Positions 23,929-32,010 of a stretch of DNA of 64,000 nucleotides are shown here, piece by piece. The stretch's first letter is position 1; each line of letters begins with the position of its first letter. The DNA lies in the NCBI RefSeq assembly GCF_045291395.1, contig NZ_CP152342.1, forward strand, positions 1,488,001-1,552,000. The letters are read 5' to 3'. The stretch is from MR-S7 sp000400995. Its GTDB lineage: Bacteria; Pseudomonadota; Gammaproteobacteria; Burkholderiales; Burkholderiaceae_C. The notes under the pieces are model-generated. The model saw nothing but the letters and a program-made list of their open reading frames with translations, was not told the origin of the DNA and ran no database searches. The position numbers and the translations under genes were made by a program.

Positions 23929-24801
23929 CTACTTGATCTCCGGTGATTGCCTTGCATCGCCAGCGCGCTGGCGATGCAAGGCAGCAAAGCTGGCCGGCGA
24001 GATGCGCCCCAGTGAACTGTGGGGCCGCACCTCGTTGTAGTCACGCCGCCATCGGGCCACCTCCTGGCGAGCCTGCACCAGCGTCTCGAACCATTGCTCG
24101 TTCAAGCACTCATCCCTGAATTTGCCGTTGAAGCTCTCGATGTAGGCGTTCTGGGTCGGACAGCCTGCATCGTTGAGCAGGTGCCGCACGCCTCGTGCCG
24201 CTGCCCACGCAATGAAAGCCCGGCTGGTGAACTCCGGCCCCTGATCGGTGCGGATGGCCAGTGGATAGCCTCGGAACTGCGCGGCCTGGTCCAGCAAGCG
24301 CACGACGTACTCGCCGCCCATGCCGTGATCCACCGCGATGTCCACGCACTCGCGGCTGAAGTCATCGACCACCGTCAGGCACTTGATGCGCCGGCCATTG
24401 GTCAGTGCGTCCATCACGAAGTCCGTGCTCCAGGTGTCATTGACATGGCGGCTGCTCACCAAGGGCTGACGCTCGCCCGTGGGACGCTTGACCTTGCGGC
24501 GCTTGCGCACCGACAGGTTGGCCAGCTTGTACAGGCGCCACACGCGCTTGTGGTTCACCTGATGGCCTTCCAGGGCCAACAGGTCATGGATGCGCCGGTA
24601 GCCGAAGCGCCGGCGCTCATGCGCCAACTCGACGATGCGCGTGCTCAGGCTGGCTGTGGACTCGTTCATGCTGGGCGGCTCCCGGTAGCTGGTTCTGGAC
24701 AACCCCGCATAGCGACAGGCGCGGCGCTCGCTGATGGACAGTTCTTGAACCATCCTGGCAGCGGCCTCGCGCCTGGCCTGCGGGGTCAGCGCTTTACCCC
24801 G
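23929..24801 (-). CDS. IS3-family transposase OrfB (DDE)
   Basis: The frame is -1 relative to OrfA and starts as a real protein about where OrfA ends (near 24801); it is expressed as an OrfAB fusion. It contains an HTH_21 segment (RRFGYRRIHDLLALEGHQVNHKRVWRLY) and the rve integrase core with catalytic Asp in STDFVMDAL, Asp in IRTDQGPEF and Glu in AYIESFNGKF. The C-terminal YNEVRPHSSLG is the usual end. It appears intact, so the IS may still be active. Confidence 0.85.
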   Translation of the reverse strand, partial: RGKALTPQARREAAARMVQELSISERRACRYAGLSRTSYREPPSMNESTASLSTRIVELAHERRRFGYRRIHDLLALEGHQVNHKRVWRLYKLANLSVRKRRKVKRPTGERQPLVSSRHVNDTWSTDFVMDALTNGRRIKCLTVVDDFSRECVDIAVDHGMGGEYVVRLLDQAAQFRGYPLAIRTDQGPEFTSRAFIAWAAARGVRHLLNDAGCPTQNAYIESFNGKFRDECLNEQWFETLVQARQEVARWRRDYNEVRPHSSLGRISPASFAALHRQRAGDARQSPEIK

Positions 24802-25052
24802 AAGCCCACCTTCAGCGCTTCGATGTGTAGATGGGCCTCGGCCAGCAGTTTCTTGAGCTTGGCGTTCTCGCCCTCGATCTCGCGCAGCCGCGTGGCCTCG
24901 CTGGCCTGCATGCCACCGAACTTGGCACGCCACTTGTAGAAGGTCGCATCGCTGAAGCCGCCCAGGCGGCACAGTTCCTTGACCGGCATGCCGCCCTCGG
25001 CCTGCTTGAGAAATCCGATGATCTGCTCGTCGGTGAATCTGCTCTTCTTCAT
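24786..25052 (-). CDS. IS3-family transposase OrfA
   Basis: An 88-residue DNA-binding subunit: MKKSRFTDEQIIGFLKQAEGG with an HTH (VKELCRLGGFSDATFYKWRAKFGG), then a leucine-zipper-like tail (LREIEGENAKLKKLLAEAHLHIEAL). The protein binds the IS ends and, through -1 frameshifting near its stop, is fused to OrfB to make the transposase. Confidence 0.88.
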   Translation of the reverse strand: MKKSRFTDEQIIGFLKQAEGGMPVKELCRLGGFSDATFYKWRAKFGGMQASEATRLREIEGENAKLKKLLAEAHLHIEALKVGFGVKR

Positions 25053-25121
25053 GTCCGTTCTTCCTCTGAAAACGGACTCTACTAACCTTCAACTGGTACG
25101 CCCTATGGGGAGCAGGTCACC

Positions 25122-26408
25122 GCAGGCGAACTGCTTCGTGTCCTTGCCGAGGATCCGAACGTCGATGCGCAGCGTGTTCGTGCCCTTGTCTGGAAATGGC
25201 ATAGCGAAGGTTTTGTCACCGAGGGGTGGCGAAAGGACGTGGCTTGGGCTCTTCAGGATCTGGCGAAACGTGATGAAGGTTTGATTGACGAGGATGTCGC
25301 GTTACTGGAGTCGTGGATCGTCAACGACTCACTGCGCACCAATGAGCGGATTGCGGCAAGACTCAACTTGGAACAGCGCAATCGTGAAATGAATAGCAAT
25401 CGCAAAGCCGAGACGAATGCTATTGTGTTCCGCCGAATTCCAGGAGGCATGCGCATCCTTCCGCAAGACAACTTCACTTTGCTGGCGGCGATCGCTGCTG
25501 GTTTGCTGGGGCGCGCGGAGCCAGACTGGGATGGGTGGTTGTCGGCCTTGGAACGGCATGTCGATCGTGCCGAAGATCCGGCTATCTGGACCGCCTTGTT
25601 GATGTTCCGTGGTGCACCATTGTTTTGGGCGGATCGCCCACGTGCGACGCGACTCGTGAAATCGATCTGGGATAGATTTCCAGACGCATTCTCGGACAAG
25701 TATCTCTCGGACTTCCTTTGGCACAACCGTGATCTGGTTACCGGCGAGATGATGAAGGTGATACGAGATCGTTGGCTAGTTAGCGACGATGCTGGGAACC
25801 GGCAAGCTGCCGGCGAATTGCTGATGGCGACAGTGCTCCTTAACCCTGAAGACGAGATTGCATCAGTGCAGTTGGAGCAGATCTTGGTAGGGTCGGGCAC
25901 GGCAGAGCGTCTAGGCGCTCTGTTCACAGCGTCAGCCGCCTGGCGCGAGGCTTCTTTGCGTCCAGGGGCACACCATGTGTTGATGCGGTTTGCGCAACAG
26001 GCCGTTGGGCATGAGGCGTCGGCAATCGCCGGCGCTGTGTCTCATTGGGAACCATCGGTGGCGGACGCATTTACCAAAGAGTTTTTGGACGCCGTTGCAA
26101 GCAATCCTGCGGTGCTGCGTGTTTGTCTCAATAGGAACTTCACGCGCGATCTGCAGGAGTTGCTTCTCAGCCCAGGCTTCGAGGAATTGGTCCTTGAGCT
26201 AGCGGAACGCTGCACGGAACTCATGTTCGTGCAAGGCGAGTCGCGCGTGCGGATGCCATACGGCGAGAGCTTTGTATCCATCGCCATCGCACTCCAAAGA
26301 TCCACGGATCCGCTTCGTAGCCGAGCAATGGATCTGTACGAGCGGTTGTTGGATGGAACTGCGTATGGGGCCGAAGAGGCGGCTGCAGCTTCGCTCTCGC
26401 GTTCTTAG
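25122..26408 (+). pseudogene. C-terminal fragment of a large unidentified protein
   Basis: The reading frame is open from the IS edge (TAGELLRVLAEDPNVDAQRV...) to 26408, about 428 residues, so the N-terminus was removed by the IS event. What remains is soluble and helical, with repeated Trp/Leu-rich helices like those in the C-terminal parts of large ATPases. An internal ATG at 25239 could give a 389-residue product. Base composition is lower in GC than the ICE genes around it, which suggests cargo of separate origin. No catalytic motif is left, so the function cannot be read. Confidence 0.55.
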
Positions 26409-26758
26409 CACAGACCTTGCCCTGAAATTTACCGACGCTAGATGGCGGTAGCCCAGCCCCAGTTGAGCGTCTGCTAACCGGCCGATAAAGCACGTTCGTT
26501 TGGCCTTCTCGGTCGTCAGCAACCGCTGCATAAGCGACCTTTAAGCTGATTCGACCAATGTCCCCCTTCGGGCCCAAAGCTGGGGTCGTGTGCAGCGACA
26601 AGAATGAGATCCTAGAAATGATGCCATGCGTCGACCGATCGCTGAGTCCGTTCTATGTCCACTGGCTGTCTTCGGCACTCGCCGGAACCAGGAGACATCA
26701 GGACATAGTTCGGCACCGGACATAGTTCCGCCTATGTCCAGCTCAACATAAGCGGAAG
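26409..26758. other. Non-coding junction with GGACATAGTTC repeats
   Basis: No gene is seen. Near its right side GGACATAGTTC occurs twice (26701-26711, 26718-26728) with inverted CTATGTCC copies at 26652-26659 and 26732-26739. Clusters like this resemble the multi-repeat end of an insertion sequence, but no transposase is present. The right edge touches the first retained codon of trbF. Confidence 0.4.
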
Positions 26759-26833
26759 AACCCTCTCGGCATTTACGTCAACGGCCTGTCGTGGAGCCGC
26801 GAACTGGATTCTTCCGAAGGAGCAAAACCATGA
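26759..26833 (+). pseudogene. trbF: 3' remnant of trbF
   Basis: The 25 codons read NPLGIYVNGLSWSRELDSSE... and stop in TGA overlapping the trbG ATG (ATGA). NPLGIYVN-L-W-REL is the C-terminal signature of TrbF, the VirB8-like conjugation protein that precedes trbG. Upstream sequence no longer encodes TrbF, so this marks the deletion joint. Confidence 0.65.
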
Positions 26834-27819
26834 ACCTGTCTTTCCGCTTTTACGCTTTGCCGTTGATGCTCGCTGCCCTTGCGGGCTGCGCCACGCAGGG
26901 CAAACCGCCGCCCGTGATCTCGCTCGATGAGCCGGTGCAGGCCCAGCCGCTGCCCGAGCCGCCGGCGCCGATAGAGGTGGTGGCCGTGCCCGAGGTGCTA
27001 CCGATGCCGGCGCAGTTGAAGCCGCTGCCCGAAGCCGAGGACGCCAAGCCCACGCCGGAGCCGGCCGACGAGAAGGTGCGCGTCGCGCGGGCCAATGCCG
27101 AGGCCCGCGTCGCGCCCACGCGCGAGGGCTACGTCAACGCGATTCAGGTGTGGCCCTTCACGGATGGGGCGCTGTATCAGGTCTATGCGGCCGTGGGCCG
27201 CGTGACCGTGGTTTCGCTCCAGCCGGGCGAGGAACTGGTGACGGTGGCCGCCGGCGATACCGTGCGCTGGATCGTGGGCGACACGTCCAGCGGCAGCGGT
27301 GACGAACTGCGCGTGAACGTGCTGGTCAAGCCGATTCGCTCGGGCCTCAAGACCAATCTCGTCATCACCACCAGCCGCCGCACCTATCTGCTGGAACTGT
27401 CCTCTACGGAAAAGACGTGGATGGCATCCGTGTCGTGGGAATACCCGCGCGACCGGATGCTGGCCTTGCAGCGCCAGGCGCAGGCGGCCAGCGCCGCCGC
27501 ACCCGTGGACTCTGGCTTGTCGCTGGAGAACCTGCGCTTCCGCTACGCGATCAGCGGCAGCAATCCGCCCTGGAAGCCGCTGCGCGCTTTCGATGACGGC
27601 GAGAAGGTCTATATCCAGTTCCCGCCGGGCATCGCCCAGGGCGAACTGCCGCCGCTGTTCGTCATCGGCGCGCAAGGTGACGGGCAACTGGTGAACTACC
27701 GTTTCCGCTCGCCGTACTACATCGTGGATCGCCTGTTCGGCGCGGCCGAACTGCGCCTGGGCGGGGACAAGGGCGACGTGGTGCGGATCGAGCGCACGGA
27801 CGGAACGCGGAGGAACTGA
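26830..27819 (+). CDS. trbG: Conjugal transfer protein TrbG (VirB9-like)
   Basis: A 329-residue lipoprotein: signal peptide with lipobox LAGC (Cys20), then a Pro-rich spacer (about 25-85) and a VirB9/TrbG domain (WPFTDGALYQVYAAVGRVTVVSLQPGEE, NLVITTSRRTYLLEL, FRYAISG, FIQ-type strands to the end). In conjugative type IV systems it forms the outer-membrane core ring with TrbI/VirB10. AAGGAGCAAAACC precedes the ATG. Here it is stranded without trbB-F, so it has no working complex. Confidence 0.9.
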   Translation: MNLSFRFYALPLMLAALAGCATQGKPPPVISLDEPVQAQPLPEPPAPIEVVAVPEVLPMPAQLKPLPEAEDAKPTPEPADEKVRVARANAEARVAPTREGYVNAIQVWPFTDGALYQVYAAVGRVTVVSLQPGEELVTVAAGDTVRWIVGDTSSGSGDELRVNVLVKPIRSGLKTNLVITTSRRTYLLELSSTEKTWMASVSWEYPRDRMLALQRQAQAASAAAPVDSGLSLENLRFRYAISGSNPPWKPLRAFDDGEKVYIQFPPGIAQGELPPLFVIGAQGDGQLVNYRFRSPYYIVDRLFGAAELRLGGDKGDVVRIERTDGTRRN

Positions 27820-27821
27820 GC

Positions 27822-29084
27822 ATGAGCCAGGACGATTCCCCTGACCTTGCGCCGCAGGCGGGCAAGGTCGCGCCCGAGGCGGTGGCGCTGCGCGCCCAGC
27901 CGCGCCCGGTCACGCGCCTGAACCGGCGCACGCTGGCCATCCTCGTCGGCGGCCTGTCGGTCGCCGTGCTCGGGGCCACGATCTGGTCATTGCAGCCGCG
28001 CCGGCGCGGCGTGGGCGAGCAGACCGAACTGTACAACGTCGATCGCGTATCGAAGTCCGAGGGACTGGATGGCCTGCCTTCCGACTACTCGAAGCTGCGG
28101 AAGGTGCCCGAGTTGGGGCCGCCGCTGCCGGGCGACCTCGGCCCGGCCATCGTGAACTCGCAGCAGCCAGTCGTAGCCGCTTACGCGGCCCCCGGCCACG
28201 ATCCGAATGACGCCTTGCGCAAGGAAGCGGAGGCCGCTGCGGCTTCGTCGGTGTTCTTCCGCTCCGGCGGCCAGGGCCAAGGCCAGGCCGCAAGGGTGGC
28301 GCAGGCGGCGCCGGGTGCTGCAAGCGCGCTCGCAGCCTTCGACCCGCTCGCCGCCGGGCCGGCCTCGACGGCGGCCCAGCCCGCCGACCCGACCGCCACG
28401 CAGAACCGGCAAGACCAGAAAGAGGCATTCCTGAAAGCCGGCTCTACGGAAACCAGCAATTCCGGCAACCTGGCGCTGCCGGCGTCGCCGTATCAGGTGA
28501 TGGCCGGTACGGTGATCGCCGGGGCGCTGGTCACAGGCATCAAGTCCGATCTTCCGGGCGATGTGATCGCCACCGTCACGGAGCCCGTCTATGACACGGC
28601 CACGGGCAAGTTCCTGCTGATCCCGCAGGGATCGCGCATCCTCGGGCGCTACAACAGCCAGGTCAGCTATGGGCAGAGCCGCGTGCAGGTGGTGTGGAAC
28701 CGGATCATCCTGCCCGACACGTCCTCGCTGACGCTGGACAACCTTGTGGGCACCGATCCGGCGGGCTACGCCGGACTGGAGGATGACGTGGACTGGCACT
28801 GGAAGCGCATCTTTACCGGTGCGGTGCTGACGACGCTGCTGGGCGTCGGCGCCGAACTGGCCGCGCCGGAGAACCGCCAGGACGGCAACCGCATCGTCAT
28901 CGCCGCGCGTGACAGCGCCCAGGACAGCATCAATCAGGTCGGCCAGGAGATCACCCGGCGCAACATGAACATCCAGCCCACGTTGACGGCACGGCCAGGC
29001 TTGCCGGTTCGGGTGATCGTGGCGCGCGACCTCGTGTTGCGTCCTTACCAACCCATGTTCTATCAGCTTGGAGGTGCGCGATGA
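27822..29084 (+). CDS. trbI: Conjugal transfer protein TrbI (VirB10-like)
   Basis: A 420-residue protein with a cytoplasmic N-terminus, one membrane segment (about 37-56), a long Pro/Ala-rich periplasmic linker (about 100-210), and a C-terminal TrbI/VirB10 domain from about 215 (YQVMAGTVIAGALVTGIKSDLPG, IPQGSRILGRYNSQVSYGQSRVQVVWNRI). It spans both membranes in the mating-pair core complex and contacts TrbG. It is intact, 2 bases after trbG, and its stop overlaps the next start (ATGA). Confidence 0.92.
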   Translation: MSQDDSPDLAPQAGKVAPEAVALRAQPRPVTRLNRRTLAILVGGLSVAVLGATIWSLQPRRRGVGEQTELYNVDRVSKSEGLDGLPSDYSKLRKVPELGPPLPGDLGPAIVNSQQPVVAAYAAPGHDPNDALRKEAEAAAASSVFFRSGGQGQGQAARVAQAAPGAASALAAFDPLAAGPASTAAQPADPTATQNRQDQKEAFLKAGSTETSNSGNLALPASPYQVMAGTVIAGALVTGIKSDLPGDVIATVTEPVYDTATGKFLLIPQGSRILGRYNSQVSYGQSRVQVVWNRIILPDTSSLTLDNLVGTDPAGYAGLEDDVDWHWKRIFTGAVLTTLLGVGAELAAPENRQDGNRIVIAARDSAQDSINQVGQEITRRNMNIQPTLTARPGLPVRVIVARDLVLRPYQPMFYQLGGAR

Positions 29085-29341
29085 GTACCGCCCGAAAACT
29101 CCGCCTCGGCCCGTTGCCGTCCAGCGGTAGCACGAAGCTGACTTTCACCTGCCCGGCCAGCCTGAAAGCCGACCTGGACGCCTACGCCGCACTGCACGCG
29201 CAGACGTATGGCGAGGCCGTCGATGCAACGACGTTGATCCCGCACATGCTGGAGGCGTTCATTGCTGGGGATCGAGGATTCCGGCGGGGCAGGGGAGACG
29301 ACACCCGATCGTCTTCCCGCACGGCTGCGCCGAAGGGATGA
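29081..29341 (+). CDS. DUF2274 protein
   Basis: An 86-residue protein following trbI with a 4-base overlap, the usual last gene of the trb operon in Tn4371-type elements. KLTFTCPASLKADLDAYAALHAQTYGE reads as the strand-helix of a ribbon-helix-helix-like domain, and TLIPHMLEAFIAGDRGF as the second helix; the tail is basic and disordered. A DNA-binding regulator is plausible; the function is not established. Confidence 0.78.
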   Translation: MSTARKLRLGPLPSSGSTKLTFTCPASLKADLDAYAALHAQTYGEAVDATTLIPHMLEAFIAGDRGFRRGRGDDTRSSSRTAAPKG

Positions 29342-29362
29342 GATTTTGAATATGTTGCCGTT

Positions 29363-29447
29363 GTCGTATCCAAACTACGACTGGGTTCGCCATATCAAAT
29401 TGACTTCCGCTTGGGAAAGTTGTAAAAGTCGTAGTATGACTACGACT
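29363..29447 (+). promoter_or_regulatory. abiE promoter with two palindromic operators; likely leaderless start
   Basis: Candidate -35 TTGACT (29400-29405) and -10 TAAAAG (29423-29428) with a 17-base spacer place transcription start close to the ATG at 29436; no Shine-Dalgarno is present, so the mRNA may be leaderless. A perfect 9-base inverted repeat (AGTCGTAGT / ACTACGACT) is centred on the start codon (29427-29447), and a second pair GTCGTA / TACGAC lies upstream (29363-29381). AbiEi antitoxins are known to repress by binding two inverted repeats. Confidence 0.65.
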
Positions 29448-30173
29448 AACTCAAGCAAGCTAAACGCGCTCTACACCCGGCTGGCACCGGGAGCGCCGCT
29501 GACCTCGGAGGACTTGGCGGCGTTGGGCATCTCTGCCGACCTGGCCGTTCACTACGTCCGGGCAGGGTGGCTGACGCGCTTGGCGCGGGGGGTTTTCTGC
29601 CGCCCGAACGATTCCCCGGCGCTCCATCCCAGCCTGCTGCTGTTGCAGCGCCAATTCGAGGGGCTGCACGTCGGCGGCAAGTCGGCGCTGGACTGGTATG
29701 GCGTGCGGCAGTACGTGTCGCAGCAGCCAGTGCTGCACCTGTATGGCTGGAAGGCTGCGCGCTTGCCGGACTGGTTCACCGAACGCTTCCCGGCCGAGTA
29801 CCACCGCAAGCGGCTGTTCGACGAGCAGCCGGATGCCTTGCTGCACGTCGGCCCGTTCGAGCAGCGCAGCGGGGCGCCGCAGGTGTCGGCGCCAGAGCGC
29901 GCCTTGCTGGAACTGTTGAGCGAAGTCGGCGTGCGCCAGCCGTTACAGGAAGCCCGTGAACTGGTGGAGAGCGCCTATAGCCTGCGCGCTGACGTGCTGC
30001 GCGAGCTGTTGCAGCACTGCACGAACGTCAAGACCGTTCGGCTATGCCTGCAACTCGGCCGCGAGGCGTCACTGCCTTGGGCAGCCAAGCTCGATCCGGC
30101 CACGCTTCCGACGGGTAGCGACCGGCCCTGGGTGTCCCGGTCGTCCGACGGCCTGCTGGTGCTCAAGCCATGA
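29436..30173 (+). CDS. abiEi: AbiEi-family antitoxin
   Basis: A 245-residue protein from the ATG inside the operator palindrome. The N-terminal winged HTH (about 18-60, LTSEDLAALGISADLAVHYVRAGWLTRLARGVFCRP) is the DNA-binding part; the rest (LHVGGKSALDWYGVRQ, APERALLELLSEVG) is the AbiEi C-terminal domain. It neutralises AbiEii without stable contact (type IV behaviour in characterised systems) and represses its own promoter. Its stop overlaps the toxin start (ATGA). Confidence 0.87.
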   Translation: MTTTNSSKLNALYTRLAPGAPLTSEDLAALGISADLAVHYVRAGWLTRLARGVFCRPNDSPALHPSLLLLQRQFEGLHVGGKSALDWYGVRQYVSQQPVLHLYGWKAARLPDWFTERFPAEYHRKRLFDEQPDALLHVGPFEQRSGAPQVSAPERALLELLSEVGVRQPLQEARELVESAYSLRADVLRELLQHCTNVKTVRLCLQLGREASLPWAAKLDPATLPTGSDRPWVSRSSDGLLVLKP

Positions 30174-31090
30174 ACCAGACCTATCTTGATACCGCGCGCC
30201 TGCTGACGCAGGTGGCGCCGCTGGTGTTCGTGGACGACACGTTCGCGTTGAAGGGCGGCACGGCGATCAATCTGTTCGTGCGCGACATGCCGCGTCTGTC
30301 GGTCGATCTCGATCTGGTTTTTCCCGATCACACGCTGCCGCGCGACGAGGCGTTGGCGCGCATCAACGAGGCCGTTCGGCAGGCCGCCGAGCGGTTGAAG
30401 AAGCGGGGATTCCAAACACACGCACCAGCGGCAGCAGCAGGAGAGACGAAGTTGCTGGTGCGGCGCGGCTCGATTCAGGTCAAGGTCGAAGTCAACTTCG
30501 TCATGCGCGGCACGGTTCAGCCGGTGCGCCGCGCTTCGCTGACGCCGGTTGCCCGCGACGTGTTGATGGCCGATCTGGAGATTCCGGTGGTGTCGCTGGA
30601 GGACGTGTACGGCGGGAAGCTGGTGGCGGCACTGGATCGGCAACACCCGCGCGACCTGTTCGACGTGATGCAGCTCTTTGCGCATGAGGGCATCACGCCT
30701 GGCATCCGGCGTGCCTTCGTGGTCTATCTGTCCAGCAGCAATCGGCCGATCCATGAAGTGCTGTTCACGCCGCTGCGAGACATCCGGCACGACTACGAGC
30801 ACAACTTCCAAGGCATGACGGCCGAGCCCGTGCCGCTCGATGCGCTGCTGGCTGCCCGCGAGCGCATGGTGCGCGAAGTCCAGCAGGGCTTGAACGACGA
30901 CGAGCGGCGCTTCTTGCTGTCGCTGGCCGCCGGCATGCCGGAGTGGTCGCTGCTGGGCATTGCGCACCTCGAACATCTGCCGGGCATCCGCTGGAAGCTG
31001 CGCAATCTGGCGCAGTTGCAGAAGGCCGATGCGAGGAAGTTTGCCGAGCAGGCAGACCTGCTCGCCAAGCAGCTATCTGCGCTATCCTAG
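30170..31090 (+). CDS. abiEii: AbiEii/AbiGii nucleotidyltransferase toxin
   Basis: A 306-residue protein coupled to AbiEi. It has the DNA polymerase beta-type nucleotidyltransferase motifs: LKGGTAINLF (GG at 29-30), SVDLDLVF (about 44-51, the metal-binding Asp pair), VKVEVNF, and SLEDVYGGKLVAALDRQHPRDLFDV, all typical of AbiEii. Characterised AbiE pairs give phage abortive infection and help retain mobile elements. It is the last gene of the element. Confidence 0.9.
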   Translation: MNQTYLDTARLLTQVAPLVFVDDTFALKGGTAINLFVRDMPRLSVDLDLVFPDHTLPRDEALARINEAVRQAAERLKKRGFQTHAPAAAAGETKLLVRRGSIQVKVEVNFVMRGTVQPVRRASLTPVARDVLMADLEIPVVSLEDVYGGKLVAALDRQHPRDLFDVMQLFAHEGITPGIRRAFVVYLSSSNRPIHEVLFTPLRDIRHDYEHNFQGMTAEPVPLDALLAARERMVREVQQGLNDDERRFLLSLAAGMPEWSLLGIAHLEHLPGIRWKLRNLAQLQKADARKFAEQADLLAKQLSALS

Positions 31091-31173
31091 AAGGCGATTG
31101 ATGATGGTGCTGCCAGCGTCGTCACCCCGCCAATCGCCCCATCTCCCGCGCCAGCAAAAGGTGTCCGATGCAG

Positions 31174-31196
31174 ACGGTAAAGGCGACGGTAAGGCA
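31174..31196. repeat. Tandem GACGGTAA repeats at the right end
   Basis: GACGGTAAAGGC and GACGGTAAGGC stand directly one after the other, 45 bases before the right att-like repeat. They match the motif cluster before int at the left end. Confidence 0.6.
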
Positions 31197-31240
31197 CTAT
31201 TTCGATCACCGCAAATCCCTTTAACCACGCGGACTTACGT

Positions 31241-31267
31241 GGCTCATTGATGATCGAGTGGGAATGA
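31241..31267. repeat. Right att-like direct repeat
   Basis: Shares ATTGA, then ATCGAGTGGGA and TGA with the left copy at 20947-20972. Chromosomal genes begin just beyond it. A short inverted pair, CCACG / CGTGG, overlaps its left edge (31226-31243). Confidence 0.55.
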
Positions 31268-31336
31268 TCGGGCCGCAGTGAGCCAAGCCTGCGCTCCAGC
31301 GGCAGCCGGTGCGCAGGCGCGAAAAGGCCTGGAAGC

Positions 31337-32010
31337 TCAACGCAGCACGGCGAAGTACCGCTCCAGCGGCTCGCGCGCCGTGCGGGTGCGGTTCACTGGC
31401 GCCTGCGTGTCTTCCCAACCCAGCGCCATTCCGCACACCACCACCTCTGACTCCGCGAGCCCCAGTGCGCTTCGTACCACCGCGGGATAGCTCGCCAACG
31501 CCCCGATCGCGCAGCCGGCCAGCCCGTGTCCCTGCGCCGCCAGCATCAGCGCGTGCAGGCACATGCCGAGGTCCATGAAACCGCCCGCGCCGAAGTCCCG
31601 GTCGATGGTCACGACCAATGCGACGGGCGCGTCGAAGAAGCGGAAGTTGCGCTCGAACTGCGCGGCACGTCCCGCCTCGTCGCCCCGCGCCACGCCGATG
31701 GCGCCGTACAGCGCCTGGGCGGCGGCCACCTGCCGCTTGCGCAGCGCGAGCGGCATGGGCCGGGGAAGTAGCCGTAGTCCTCCTGCTCGGGCACGCCATC
31801 GCGCCGTGCCTGGGCCAGCGCGCTGCACAGCCGCTCGCGTGCGGCGCCTTCCACGGCCCAGAAGCGGCCGGGTTGCAGGTTGGCGCCGCTGGGTGCGCGG
31901 CGCGCCACGGCCAGCAGATGTTCGAGAAGTTCCGCCGGCACGGCGCGTGGCAGGAAGGCGCGCACCGAGTGGCGTTCGCGCGCCAGCAGGTCGTGGGCCG
32001 AGGGGGTCAT
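31337..32010 (-). pseudogene. Nitroreductase-family protein, frameshifted in a G run
   Basis: From ATG 32010 (overlapping the thiolase stop) the protein reads RHSVRAFLPRAVP and RRAPSGANLQPGRFW, the FMN-binding start of nitroreductases. At the four-base G run 31762-31765 the frame is lost, and the rest (MPLALRKRQVAAAQALYGAIGV...FRFFDAPVALVVTIDRD, GLAGCAIGALASYPAVVRSALGL) continues in the next frame to 31337. One extra base restores a 224-residue protein, the normal family length. It probably reduces quinones or nitro compounds with NAD(P)H. Last gene of the bio-linked operon. Confidence 0.78.

Larger units (their letters stand above)
23872..25119 (-). mobile_element. IS3-family insertion sequence
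   Basis: 1248 bases with orfA and orfB in -1 frame relation. Imperfect terminal inverted repeats start TGACCTGC at both ends (TGACCTGCCCCC left, TGACCTGCTCCCC right), ending TG...CA as in the family. The bases outside the ends do not match (GCG left, CCG right), so there is no target-site duplication. Both neighbouring genes lack their 5' ends. This indicates a deletion from one IS end or recombination between two copies. Confidence 0.85.
20947..31267. mobile_element. Shrunken Tn4371-like integrative conjugative element
   Basis: It is bounded by two related 26-27 base repeats (20947-20972 and 31241-31267) with GACGGTA motifs inside each end. Gene order from the left: integrase, HicA-like/HTH pair, AlpA-like regulator, IS3 element, headless ORF, trbF remnant, trbG, trbI, DUF2274 and abiE. 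Tn4371-family elements start with this kind of integrase and end with the trb operon and DUF2274, and normally hold repA, parAB, relaxase, traG and trbB-F in between. That middle is missing, so the element cannot transfer itself. Confidence 0.7.
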
